From JBGPIK01 sp041484845 (lineage in GTDB: Bacteria; Desulfobacterota; Binatia; UBA9968), in contig JBGPIK010000394.1 in assembly GCA_041484845.1 (NCBI GenBank), positions 1-6,346 on the forward strand: a DNA stretch of 6,346 nt, read 5' to 3'. A program made the position numbers and the translations under genes. Shown piece by piece: positions 1-5,130 of the stretch. Positions within the stretch are counted from its first letter, which is position 1; each line of letters starts with the position of its first letter. The notes under the pieces are model-generated. The model ran no database searches, had not been told where the DNA came from, and saw only the letters and a list, made by a program, of their open reading frames with translations.

Positions 1-1276
1 GCTTCTGGCGCAAATCGTACGCATGGTTGCCGAAGCCCAGCGGAGCCGCGCTCCGATTCAAAAATTGGCGGACATCGTGGCCGGCTATTTTGTTCCCGCG
101 GTGGTTCTGGTCGCTATTGTAACGTTTATCATCTGGGCCGTCTTCGGACCGGAGCCTTCAATGGCTTATGGTCTGCTCAATGCCGTCGCTGTCTTGATCA
201 TCGCCTGTCCATGCGCACTGGGTTTAGCAACACCGATGTCTATTATGGTCGGCATGGGACGTGGCGCGACCGTGGGAGTGCTCATCAAGAACGCCGAAGC
301 ATTGGAGGTCTTGGAGAAGATAGACACATTGGTCGTGGATAAGACCGGGACATTAACTGAGGGGAGACCGCAGTTGGCGGCATTAGTCCCCGCGCCGCAA
401 CGAAGCGAGAACGAGATTCTCCAGTTGGCGGCGAGTCTGGAACGCGGAAGCGAGCACCCGCTGGCATCGGCCATTGTAAGCGGCGCCGAAAAAAGAGGAC
501 TGAAAATTTTGAATGCTCAAGAGTTCCGCTCGATAACAGGAAGAGGTGTAACCGGCACCGTGGACGGAAAGCGGGTCGCCCTCGGAAACCGAAAACTGTT
601 AGAGGAACTGCAAGTTGCCCCCGGTACGTTATGGGATCGGTCGGAAGATCTCAGGAGAGACGGGCAAACGGTCATGTATGTTGTCATTGACGGGGGCGTT
701 GCCGGTTTGCTTTCCGTCGCCGATCCGGTGAAGCAGTCCACCCCTGAAGCCATCAAACTGCTCCATGACGATAAGATAAGAATCGTGATGTTAACGGGCG
801 ACAATCGTACAACCGCCGAGGCGGTCGCGAAAAAGCTCGGCATTGATGAGGTTCAGGCCGAGGTGTTGCCGGAGCAAAAAGGCGCGGTGGTGAAGGCTTT
901 GCAGTCTCAACATCGTATGGTCGCAATGGCGGGCGATGGCGTCAATGATGCGCCCGCTCTGGCCCAGGCTCATGTGGGAATTGCCATGGGAACAGGAACC
1001 GATGTGGCGATGGAGAGCGCCGGCGTTACGCTCGTCAAAGGAGATTTGCGTGGAATCGCCAAAGCGCGGCGACTGAGCCGGGGAACGATGCGCAACATCC
1101 GCCAAAATCTCTTCTTCGCTTTCGTATACAATGTGCTGGGAATCCCAATCGCGGCGGGCGTCCTCTATCCCTTCTTTGGTGTGCTATTAAGCCCAGTCAT
1201 CGCGAGCGTCGCAATGACCTTCAGCTCGGTTTCGGTGATCAGTAATGCGTTGAGGCTCAATAAACTACAGCTATAA
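1..1276 (+). CDS. copA: Cu(I)-translocating P1B-type ATPase CopA, C-terminal part (5' end outside window)
   Basis: This inner-membrane ATPase uses ATP to pump Cu(I) out of the cytoplasm. The reading frame is open from base 2, so the N-terminal metal-binding domains and first helices lie outside the window; about 424 residues are visible. Counting from the Met at base 23, the motifs run in family order: the CPC metal site in its helix at 62-64, the phosphorylation motif DKTGT at 106-110, the nucleotide-domain SEHPLA with the P1B His-Pro at 145-146, TGD at 258-260 and GDGVND at 304-309. The penultimate helix carries YN (369-370) and the last carries MxxSS (398-402). CPC plus YN plus MxxSS is the P1B-1 signature of Cu(I)/Ag(I) transporters, which argues against Zn/Cd pumps. 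The C-terminus ends shortly after the last helix, as is normal. The Met at base 23 is internal, not a start. A silver-exporting paralogue (SilP type) cannot be excluded from sequence alone. Confidence 0.95.
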   Translation, partial: LLAQIVRMVAEAQRSRAPIQKLADIVAGYFVPAVVLVAIVTFIIWAVFGPEPSMAYGLLNAVAVLIIACPCALGLATPMSIMVGMGRGATVGVLIKNAEALEVLEKIDTLVVDKTGTLTEGRPQLAALVPAPQRSENEILQLAASLERGSEHPLASAIVSGAEKRGLKILNAQEFRSITGRGVTGTVDGKRVALGNRKLLEELQVAPGTLWDRSEDLRRDGQTVMYVVIDGGVAGLLSVADPVKQSTPEAIKLLHDDKIRIVMLTGDNRTTAEAVAKKLGIDEVQAEVLPEQKGAVVKALQSQHRMVAMAGDGVNDAPALAQAHVGIAMGTGTDVAMESAGVTLVKGDLRGIAKARRLSRGTMRNIRQNLFFAFVYNVLGIPIAAGVLYPFFGVLLSPVIASVAMTFSSVSVISNALRLNKLQL

Positions 1277-1277
1277 A
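1250..1277 (+). promoter_or_regulatory. Candidate sigma70-type promoter overlapping the end of copA
   Basis: TTGAGG (1250-1255) and TATAAA (1272-1277) are separated by 16 bases. The -35 matches consensus at 4 of 6 positions and the -10 at 5 of 6. Transcription would start near 1284, just upstream of a ribosome site at 1296-1303. It could drive the leader and the lipoprotein gene separately from copA. This is pattern evidence only, and chance matches of this quality are common. Confidence 0.3.
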
Positions 1278-1310
1278 ATCATTGCGCATTGCTGAAGAGG
1301 GAGCGACGTC

Positions 1311-1373
1311 ATGGTTGCCGGAAAAACCTCCGTCCAGGTAGGGCGGCTCTGCTCGCCAAGCGGCGGAAACTGA
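1311..1373 (+). CDS. Possible 20-residue leader peptide or remnant small ORF
   Basis: This is a 20-codon ORF (begins MVAGKTSVQV, ends PSGGN, stop TGA at 1371-1373) in the spacer after copA. Its support is a strong Shine-Dalgarno, AGAGGGAG at 1296-1303, seven bases before the ATG, with no other start nearby to explain it. Its stop lies shortly before a terminator-like hairpin at 1403-1427, and its last codons overlap a segment (1358-1368) that can pair with the 3' arm of that hairpin. That is the geometry of a translated attenuation leader. It has no run of one amino acid, so classical amino-acid attenuation is not indicated. It could equally be the start of a gene deleted when the downstream gene arrived. 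The peptide itself is not recognised. Confidence 0.3.
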   Translation: MVAGKTSVQVGRLCSPSGGN

Positions 1374-1402
1374 ATCAACCCTAGGGCGGTTTTCGACATG
1401 AT

Positions 1403-1427
1403 CGGCGGGATATGGTTCCGCCGTTTT
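1403..1427 (+). terminator. Candidate Rho-independent terminator / attenuator hairpin
   Basis: CGGCGGGA (1403-1410) pairs with TTCCGCCG (1416-1423), giving eight pairs including one G-U around a five-base loop, and TTTT follows at 1424-1427. The U-tract is short, so termination may be partial. It lies between copA and the lipoprotein gene, inside the first codons of the longer possible lipoprotein ORF (from 1398) but before the alternative ATG at 1443. The 3' arm can alternatively pair with 1358-1368 over eleven pairs (one G-U), which would prevent the hairpin. Confidence 0.45.
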
Positions 1428-1442
1428 CCACGTTACGATCTC

Positions 1443-2819
1443 ATGAATCGCTGCATAACATTCTTATTTTCTATCCTCATCGCGATCCTGTCACTTTCCT
1501 GCAGTCCCTGGGAAATTGGCAATTCTCGGAAATCGCTCGACAACACGGCAATCGAGACCGTCAGTGCCAAGGAAGAACCTCAGGTCTCATTCGAAGATCA
1601 AACCGAAGAGGTGGTTGGCCACGCAGAAAGACTGATTGAAAAGAATGAGAGAGAAGGCGCGGTGCTGGATCAGCGATGGTATACGTTAAAGCGTTTCGGA
1701 AAATATCAAGATGTAGTCTTTAGCGCGTCCCAGATAGTATTTTATGGCGGCTTAGAGAAGGATGTACGAAGGCAATTGCAAAACCAATACGCCTCCATCA
1801 TCCCGGTGGAGAATGACCAAGATCCCGGCGAGATCAGACTATTTTTCGGTGAGCGAAAAGGAGCGCAGTATGATCTTATTATTATCGGGCAAAATGGCAA
1901 AGAAGTCGCATTGAAAACGATTATTCGCTTGATCTATCTGGCAAAATTCGTTGATGATGAGACCAAGCGAAAGTACCAGAATAAACTTCAATCGTTCAAC
2001 AAATCACTCAAGGTTTTGATGTCGTCGCGTACCGCGCGAGAAGAATTCATGGGATTTCTTAATGGGCATGGCATAAGCAACCCCGACGCGGTCATGATCG
2101 GCTTTATTGGAGACACGCGGGCGATTCTGCGAGATCAAGGTATCGAGGATCCAAAATCATATTCGGATGAATCGTTAAGAGTGAATTGGTATACGAGTGT
2201 TAATGGTATGAAAGTTCTTCTGGTGTCGATCGACCAGAGTCGGATATTTGCCAGTCGGTCAGGCGAATTGATTGACGCGATTTTGAGCCTATCCGGTAAT
2301 AAACCACCCTATCTTATTTTCCTCGGCAGTGGGGGCGCGATCGACGAGCCGGAGATCGTCGGAAAAATAATTAATCCCACAATCGTCCTCAATGGAGATC
2401 CTTTTCCGGCAACCCCGGGTGTTCTGGTACATATAATTCGCAATCGAGCCATAAATAAAGCAGCTATTAAAACAGCCCACGTATCTGTTGAAAATGTTGT
2501 TGTTGAAACGACTCGATGGGCTACTGAAATGAAGAAGGACAGAATAAGAACAGTCGATCAAGAATTGTTTCATATTATCAAGGCAATCAACTCTTCGACC
2601 AATGCTCGCAGAATGGAGATCTTCATCGGGATCTTGGTGACAGATAATGTCTCATCCGACGCAAAAACTAATGTCAATTTAACCCTCGAGCATGCTGAAG
2701 AGGCGATTTTGAAAACTGCGGGCGTTAGAAAAGAGTTTCTTTCGAAGATTCTAATGAAGATAGGCATTCTGAAGCGTGATGAGACCAGGCTCCCTGACCG
2801 AAACGAAATTACGCGTTAA
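1443..2819 (+). CDS. Putative lipoprotein with a nucleoside-phosphorylase-like C-terminal domain
   Basis: I do not recognise this protein as a named family. The frame is open from ATG 1398 (473 codons). I prefer ATG 1443 (458 residues) because the product then begins directly with an n-region and hydrophobic core ending in LSLSC, a lipobox-like site with Cys at residue 35 of the long form. The hairpin at 1403-1427 also falls inside the longer start. Neither ATG has a convincing ribosome site: AGGG at 1383-1386 is 11 bases before 1398, and nothing is visible before 1443. Ser follows the Cys, so outer-membrane sorting is plausible. In long-form numbering, the C-terminal half shows FLGSGGAID (308-316), VET (369-371), VDQE (386-389) and VTDN (414-417), in the order seen in PNP/MTAN phosphorylases (Gly-rich loop, ET, VxME with catalytic Glu, SD with catalytic Asp). 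Residues 36-230 match nothing I know. The gene is A+T-richer than copA. The fold assignment is inference from motifs. Confidence 0.8.
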   Translation: MNRCITFLFSILIAILSLSCSPWEIGNSRKSLDNTAIETVSAKEEPQVSFEDQTEEVVGHAERLIEKNEREGAVLDQRWYTLKRFGKYQDVVFSASQIVFYGGLEKDVRRQLQNQYASIIPVENDQDPGEIRLFFGERKGAQYDLIIIGQNGKEVALKTIIRLIYLAKFVDDETKRKYQNKLQSFNKSLKVLMSSRTAREEFMGFLNGHGISNPDAVMIGFIGDTRAILRDQGIEDPKSYSDESLRVNWYTSVNGMKVLLVSIDQSRIFASRSGELIDAILSLSGNKPPYLIFLGSGGAIDEPEIVGKIINPTIVLNGDPFPATPGVLVHIIRNRAINKAAIKTAHVSVENVVVETTRWATEMKKDRIRTVDQELFHIIKAINSSTNARRMEIFIGILVTDNVSSDAKTNVNLTLEHAEEAILKTAGVRKEFLSKILMKIGILKRDETRLPDRNEITR

Positions 2820-2876
2820 CAGACCCGATACGGATCGTTGCAAGCTGCCAGCGAAGCATGGAATTTAAGGAGTTTC

Positions 2877-2907
2877 GTGACCCTAGGGAAGAATCCCCAA
2901 ATATAAT
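2877..2907 (+). promoter_or_regulatory. Candidate promoter with 19-base spacer and central dyad (MerR-type geometry)
   Basis: A perfect TATAAT lies at 2902-2907. GTGACC at 2877-2882 (4 of 6 to TTGACA) is 19 bases upstream. The spacer contains a short inverted repeat, GGGA (2886-2889) and TCCC (2894-2897), centred at 2891.5, almost the spacer midpoint. Over-long spacers with a central dyad are typical of promoters controlled by MerR-family metal sensors such as CueR. However, the arms are only four bases and do not match a CueR box, and no MerR gene is in the window. The -10 is convincing; the regulator assignment is speculative. It would serve the membrane-protein genes starting at 2940. Confidence 0.3.
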
Positions 2908-2939
2908 ATCGGGAGCGGTCCGAGTGAAACGCCACCCCT

Positions 2940-3419
2940 ATGACGGAACCCTTAGAAGGAATGCCTGAAACGCGAGTCTCGATGATCCGTATCTTGACAC
3001 CTGAGCTGCAACTGACGTGGATGGGACTGCCGATGTTTCTCGCGTGGGAAATTCTCCAGTCGCCGTTTTACGCGGATACGTTTACGGATTCTTGGACACG
3101 GGTTCTTTACAATCGCGTTCATTGCACCGGCGGGGACATGATAATCCTGCTTGGCGCGTTCTGGCTTGTGGCGCTGGTTTGGGGACGGTCGTGGATTGGA
3201 CAAGGGGCGGTGGTACCTAAAGTGCTGTTCGTTGCGAGCGGACTTTTCTACGCGATTTTCAGTGAATATCGCAACGTCTATTTAGCTCAGAACTGGGCAT
3301 ACAGTGCCCGGATGCCCACCATTGCCGGCATTGGTCTTGTGCCGGTAGTGCAATGGCTGATCATTCCGTCTTTGGTTGTGCGTGTGGTTCGCGGTTCATC
3401 GCATACGAAAAAGAGGTAA
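2940..3419 (+). CDS. Uncharacterised multi-pass membrane protein of metal cassettes
   Basis: This is a 159-residue, strongly hydrophobic protein with no function I can name. Helices are likely around residues 23-39, 66-82, 93-108 and 128-147, with a basic tail (HTKKR) that would stay cytoplasmic. Distinctive segments are the Trp/Pro-rich first helix (LTWMGLPMFLAWEILQSPF), HCTGGD at 61-66 just before helix 2, and SEYRNVY at 108-114. His61, Cys62 and Asp66 are plausible metal or active-site residues. I recall similar proteins beside copper ATPases and isoprenylcysteine methyltransferase-like genes, which fits this context. The start is uncertain: ATG 2940 has no clear ribosome site, ATG 2961 directly abuts AGAAGGA, and ATG 2982 would start just before the conserved-looking part. 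It lies four bases from the DUF2933-type gene and is probably cotranscribed with it. Confidence 0.8.
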   Translation: MTEPLEGMPETRVSMIRILTPELQLTWMGLPMFLAWEILQSPFYADTFTDSWTRVLYNRVHCTGGDMIILLGAFWLVALVWGRSWIGQGAVVPKVLFVASGLFYAIFSEYRNVYLAQNWAYSARMPTIAGIGLVPVVQWLIIPSLVVRVVRGSSHTKKR

Positions 3420-3422
3420 ATC

Positions 3423-3650
3423 ATGGTTAATGAGCATCCGAAATCTGGCGGTTGGTGGCGCTCGCGAAGCGGCCTAGTGTTCTTCGGCTTTGCCATGATC
3501 GCCGGATTTTTCCTCTGGGAAGAACACAAGGCGCATATTCTGGGATTTTTGCCGTATGCGTTGCTGCTGCTTTGCCCGCTCATGCATTTGTTTCATGGGG
3601 GGCATGGTGGTCATGGAAGTACGGACGAGCAACATAAGGATCATAGCTAA
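3423..3650 (+). CDS. DUF2933-type small His-rich membrane protein
   Basis: This is a 75-residue protein. Two hydrophobic segments (about 17-32 and 39-54) are joined by a short polar loop, EEHKAH. Straight after the second comes CPLMHLFHGGHGGHG (51-65), then a hydrophilic tail with further His at 71 and 74. The MHLF-HGGHGGH ending after a double helix is the hallmark of the DUF2933 family, found repeatedly beside copper and heavy-metal efflux genes. The His cluster suggests metal binding at the membrane surface, but no biochemical role is established that I know of. The start is well supported: AAGAGG at 3411-3416 overlaps the end of the upstream gene and is six bases from the ATG, so translation is probably coupled. 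Length is normal for the family. Confidence 0.88.
   Translation: MVNEHPKSGGWWRSRSGLVFFGFAMIAGFFLWEEHKAHILGFLPYALLLLCPLMHLFHGGHGGHGSTDEQHKDHS
3599..3614 (+). repeat. 16-base exact repeat coding for a GHGGH motif (copy 1)
   Basis: GGGGCATGGTGGTCAT in the DUF2933-type gene is identical to bases 5223-5238 in the secreted His-rich gene, in the same reading frame. It encodes part of the HGGHGGH cluster after the second membrane segment. Confidence 0.7.
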
Positions 3651-3683
3651 GCGACCAGCGCGATTTTTTTAGGGGAGTTACCA

Positions 3684-4331
3684 ATGGAAGAAACATCGGC
3701 GTACGGCTTGTGGTCGCTCGTTATCATTAATTCGTTAGTATTTATTATTTTCGCTTTTAGCTTCACAAAACCGCAGACAACACGTGATTGGCGATCTTTC
3801 AGCGCATTCTCGGCGTTTATCGTCGCGCTTTTTGTCGAGATGTATGGCTTCCCGCTGACGATCTATCTGCTCTCAGGTTGGCTGGTCAGATATTATCCTG
3901 GTCTTGATCCTTTCTCTCATGACGCCGGTCATTTATGGCACACGCTACTCGGCTGGAAGATCAATCCGCACGTCGATCCGCTCCACATTCTCAGCAATGT
4001 TTTGATTCTCGCCGGTTTTGTTCTTCTCTCGGCTGCCTGGAAGGTTCTTTACGAAGCGCAGCGAAGCCACACCCTCGCAACAGCGGGTCCCTACGCCTAC
4101 GTGCGTCATCCACAGTACGTTGGTTTTGTTCTGATCATGCTTGGGTTCCTGCTCCAGTGGCCGACGCTTATTACCCTCATCATGTTTCCCATTCTCGTGA
4201 CCATGTACGTCAAACTGGCGCGGCGCGAAGAGAGCGAAGTGCTTTCGGAGTTCGGCGATACCTACAGGCGTTATATGGCATCCACACCAGCCTTCTTCCC
4301 GAGGCTCAGCGCTAAGTCTATGCCTGGCTAA
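3684..4331 (+). CDS. Isoprenylcysteine carboxyl methyltransferase (ICMT/PEMT)-like membrane enzyme
   Basis: This is a 215-residue integral membrane protein of the ICMT/phospholipid methyltransferase superfamily, which uses S-adenosylmethionine to methylate a lipid-linked or hydrophobic acceptor at the inner membrane. Hydrophobic segments lie at about 10-27, 40-66, 101-118 and 145-176. The C-terminal catalytic signature is intact: GPYAYVRHPQYVG (135-147, cofactor-binding His-Pro), REE (181-183), FGDTYRRYM (190-198) and PAFFPR (202-207). The N-terminal half carries HLWHTLLGW (83-91), which I associate with the metal-cassette subgroup. AGGGGAG at 3671-3677, six bases before the ATG, fixes the start. 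The gene follows the DUF2933-type gene by 33 bases. Bacteria lack prenylated CaaX proteins of the eukaryotic kind, so the true substrate is unknown; phospholipid or thiol methylation is possible. Confidence 0.87.
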   Translation: MEETSAYGLWSLVIINSLVFIIFAFSFTKPQTTRDWRSFSAFSAFIVALFVEMYGFPLTIYLLSGWLVRYYPGLDPFSHDAGHLWHTLLGWKINPHVDPLHILSNVLILAGFVLLSAAWKVLYEAQRSHTLATAGPYAYVRHPQYVGFVLIMLGFLLQWPTLITLIMFPILVTMYVKLARREESEVLSEFGDTYRRYMASTPAFFPRLSAKSMPG

Positions 4332-4449
4332 CGCCGGCCGTCGTTTTCGTCTTGTTTTTTCGTATCAGTAATTGAATGCGGTTACTCCGGTCTTTTTGCC
4401 GCGTATTGTAAGGCAAAGAGCACGAGATGATTGCCCTCAAAAAAATTTC
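4332..4449 (+). other. Spacer between the methyltransferase gene and the frameshifted secreted-protein gene
   Basis: No ORF, RNA gene or convincing promoter pair is visible. The stretch begins GC-rich (ACGCCGGCCG at 4331-4340) and continues with T-rich runs (about 4343-4360), but I find no stable stem long enough to call a terminator. TTGAAT (4372-4377) and TATTGT (4404-4409) are 26 bases apart, too far for a sigma70 promoter. It separates the membrane trio from what follows, so a new transcript may begin here. Confidence 0.4.
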
Positions 4450-4457
4450 AAGGAGGT
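4450..4457 (+). promoter_or_regulatory. Strong Shine-Dalgarno fixing the start at 4467
   Basis: AAGGAGGT is a full complement to the 16S rRNA 3' end and lies nine bases before ATG 4467. It shows that translation was meant to start at 4467, in a different frame from the long downstream coding frame that opens at 4481-4529. It is therefore the main evidence that the gene is frameshifted rather than started at the TTG at 4529. Confidence 0.85.
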
Positions 4458-4466
4458 TTAACACTT

Positions 4467-4888
4467 ATGGTGCTTCATAGAAAAGAGATTTTAACTGTCT
4501 TGCTGCTTGCAGTCTTCTTTACTGTCTTTTGGGAATTCGAGTTGTTTATGCGGCAGCAGCGCCCGGGCTCACCCAAACCGACAGCGGCGGAGGCGTTACG
4601 GTAAAAGTCACGTATCTGAATCCCAAGGGGATTGAGGATGCACGTTTCGATATTGCTCTGGATAGCCACTCGGTTAACCTCGACGCTTATGACTTGAAAC
4701 GCGTAAGCCTTCTCCGCGACGTGGCGGGCAACACCTACCAACCCATTCGTATAGAAAATAAAGGAGGTGGCCATCACCGCCAGGTCATTCTCGTCTTTCC
4801 GAAACGATCAGGCGAGGTCAGAAAACTGGAACTTGTGATTAAAGATATTGCTGGAGTCAAAGAGCGGCTCTTTCGCTGGGATTTTTAG
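4467..4888 (+). pseudogene. Small secreted protein of unknown family, split by an apparent one-base deletion
   Basis: From ATG 4467, behind a perfect ribosome site, the frame encodes a basic start and hydrophobic core (MVLHRKEILTVLLLAVFFTVF), then continues out of frame to a TAA after 45 codons. The other frame from 4529 encodes the rest: LGIRVVYAAAAPGL, then a mature domain ending FRWDF at 4885. Adding one T to the T-run at 4527-4530 joins them into a 140-residue protein with a textbook signal peptide cleaved near VYA-AAAP. The mature part has VTVKVTYLNPKG, FDIALDSHSVNLDAYDL, GGHHR (101-105 of the joined protein) and LELVIKDIAGVKERLFRW. I have seen this pattern in uncharacterised secreted proteins near metal genes; no function is known to me. 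The mature frame looks intact, so the lesion is recent or a sequencing error. Programmed frameshifting is unlikely because the site lacks a proper slippery heptamer. Confidence 0.75.
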
Positions 4889-4940
4889 CAACGGACGCGC
4901 GGCTCGTTGAGTGTCAAAGCAGGAGCAAAAGGGCTCAAAT

Positions 4941-5069
4941 ATGAACGACAAGTCAGTCGCCTATTTTTCGATGGAGATAGCTGTTGAGACGGCCATGCCG
5001 ACCTATAGCGGCGGTGGACATTCTCTTGGAATCAGTTCGCGCAGTACGCTCGGCGCTTCTAGGTTTTGA
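4941..5069 (+). pseudogene. glgP: Remnant of alpha-glucan (glycogen) phosphorylase, N-terminal 42 codons
   Basis: From ATG 4941, with GGG at 4931-4933 and AGGAG at 4921-4925 upstream, the frame reads MNDKSVAYFSMEIAVETAMP then TYSGG. This is the N-terminal signature of bacterial alpha-glucan phosphorylases (GT35), where VAYFSMEIAL..PTYSGGLGVLAGD begins the enzyme. The resemblance stops after TYSGG: the frame continues as 17 unrelated residues to a TGA at 5067-5069. The expected next segment (LGVLAGDSVRAAADLGF type) may survive in degraded form in the +1 frame from 5014, read as ILLESVRAV..ALLGF, which suggests indels followed by drift. The enzyme is normally many hundreds of residues long, so nothing functional remains. 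It phosphorolyses glycogen to glucose-1-phosphate. Its presence points to a deletion in which most of the gene was lost before the next gene's promoter at 5092. Confidence 0.75.
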
Positions 5070-5091
5070 CTCGTCGACAACAGTAATGAAT

Positions 5092-5120
5092 TTGAAAGAA
5101 CAACCCGCCTCTGCTATAGC
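5092..5120 (+). promoter_or_regulatory. Good sigma70-type promoter with extended -10, immediately before the 5131 gene
   Basis: TTGAAA (5092-5097, 5 of 6 to consensus) and TATAGC (5115-5120, 4 of 6) are exactly 17 bases apart, and TGC directly before the -10 forms an extended -10. Transcription would begin around 5127, only a few bases before ATG 5131. That start has no Shine-Dalgarno, so the transcript would be leaderless or nearly so. It probably also drives the TolC-family gene downstream. Confidence 0.5.
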
Positions 5121-5130
5121 TTCTTAGACA

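Noticed and set aside
166..1105. Several 60-108 codon frames on the - strand under copA
   Set aside because: They mirror a strongly conserved P-type ATPase frame and show no recognisable protein features or ribosome sites.
23..1320. 10-base repeat ATGGTTGCCG at 23-32 and 1311-1320
   Set aside because: The copies sit in unrelated contexts (inside copA and at the small ORF start) and do not extend; chance repeats of this length are expected in 6 kb.
2289..2767. Two - strand frames within the lipoprotein gene
   Set aside because: They lie antisense to a longer, feature-bearing frame, have no plausible domains, and are explained by the composition of that gene.
2870..2910. A CueR box (ACCTTCC-N7-GGAAGGT type)
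   Set aside because: Only a GGGA/TCCC dyad is present; the arm sequences do not match the CueR consensus, so only general MerR-like geometry is noted.
3935..4315. A 126-codon + strand frame inside the methyltransferase gene
   Set aside because: It is a Ser/Arg-rich shadow in another frame of an enzyme with intact catalytic motifs.
4331..4360. GC-rich then T-rich stretch after the methyltransferase gene as a terminator
   Set aside because: No stem longer than about three to four pairs can be drawn immediately before the T-runs.
4526..4532. Programmed -1 ribosomal frameshifting at CTTTTGG
   Set aside because: The zero frame reads GTC TTT TGG, so slipping back would put tRNA-Phe on CTT. The heptamer does not fit X XXY YYZ, and four T's are too few for efficient polymerase slippage. 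A deletion or read error is simpler.
4760..4770. AAAGGAGGTGG resembling an internal Shine-Dalgarno
   Set aside because: It encodes the KGGG of the secreted protein's GGHH motif, and no new frame starts downstream of it.
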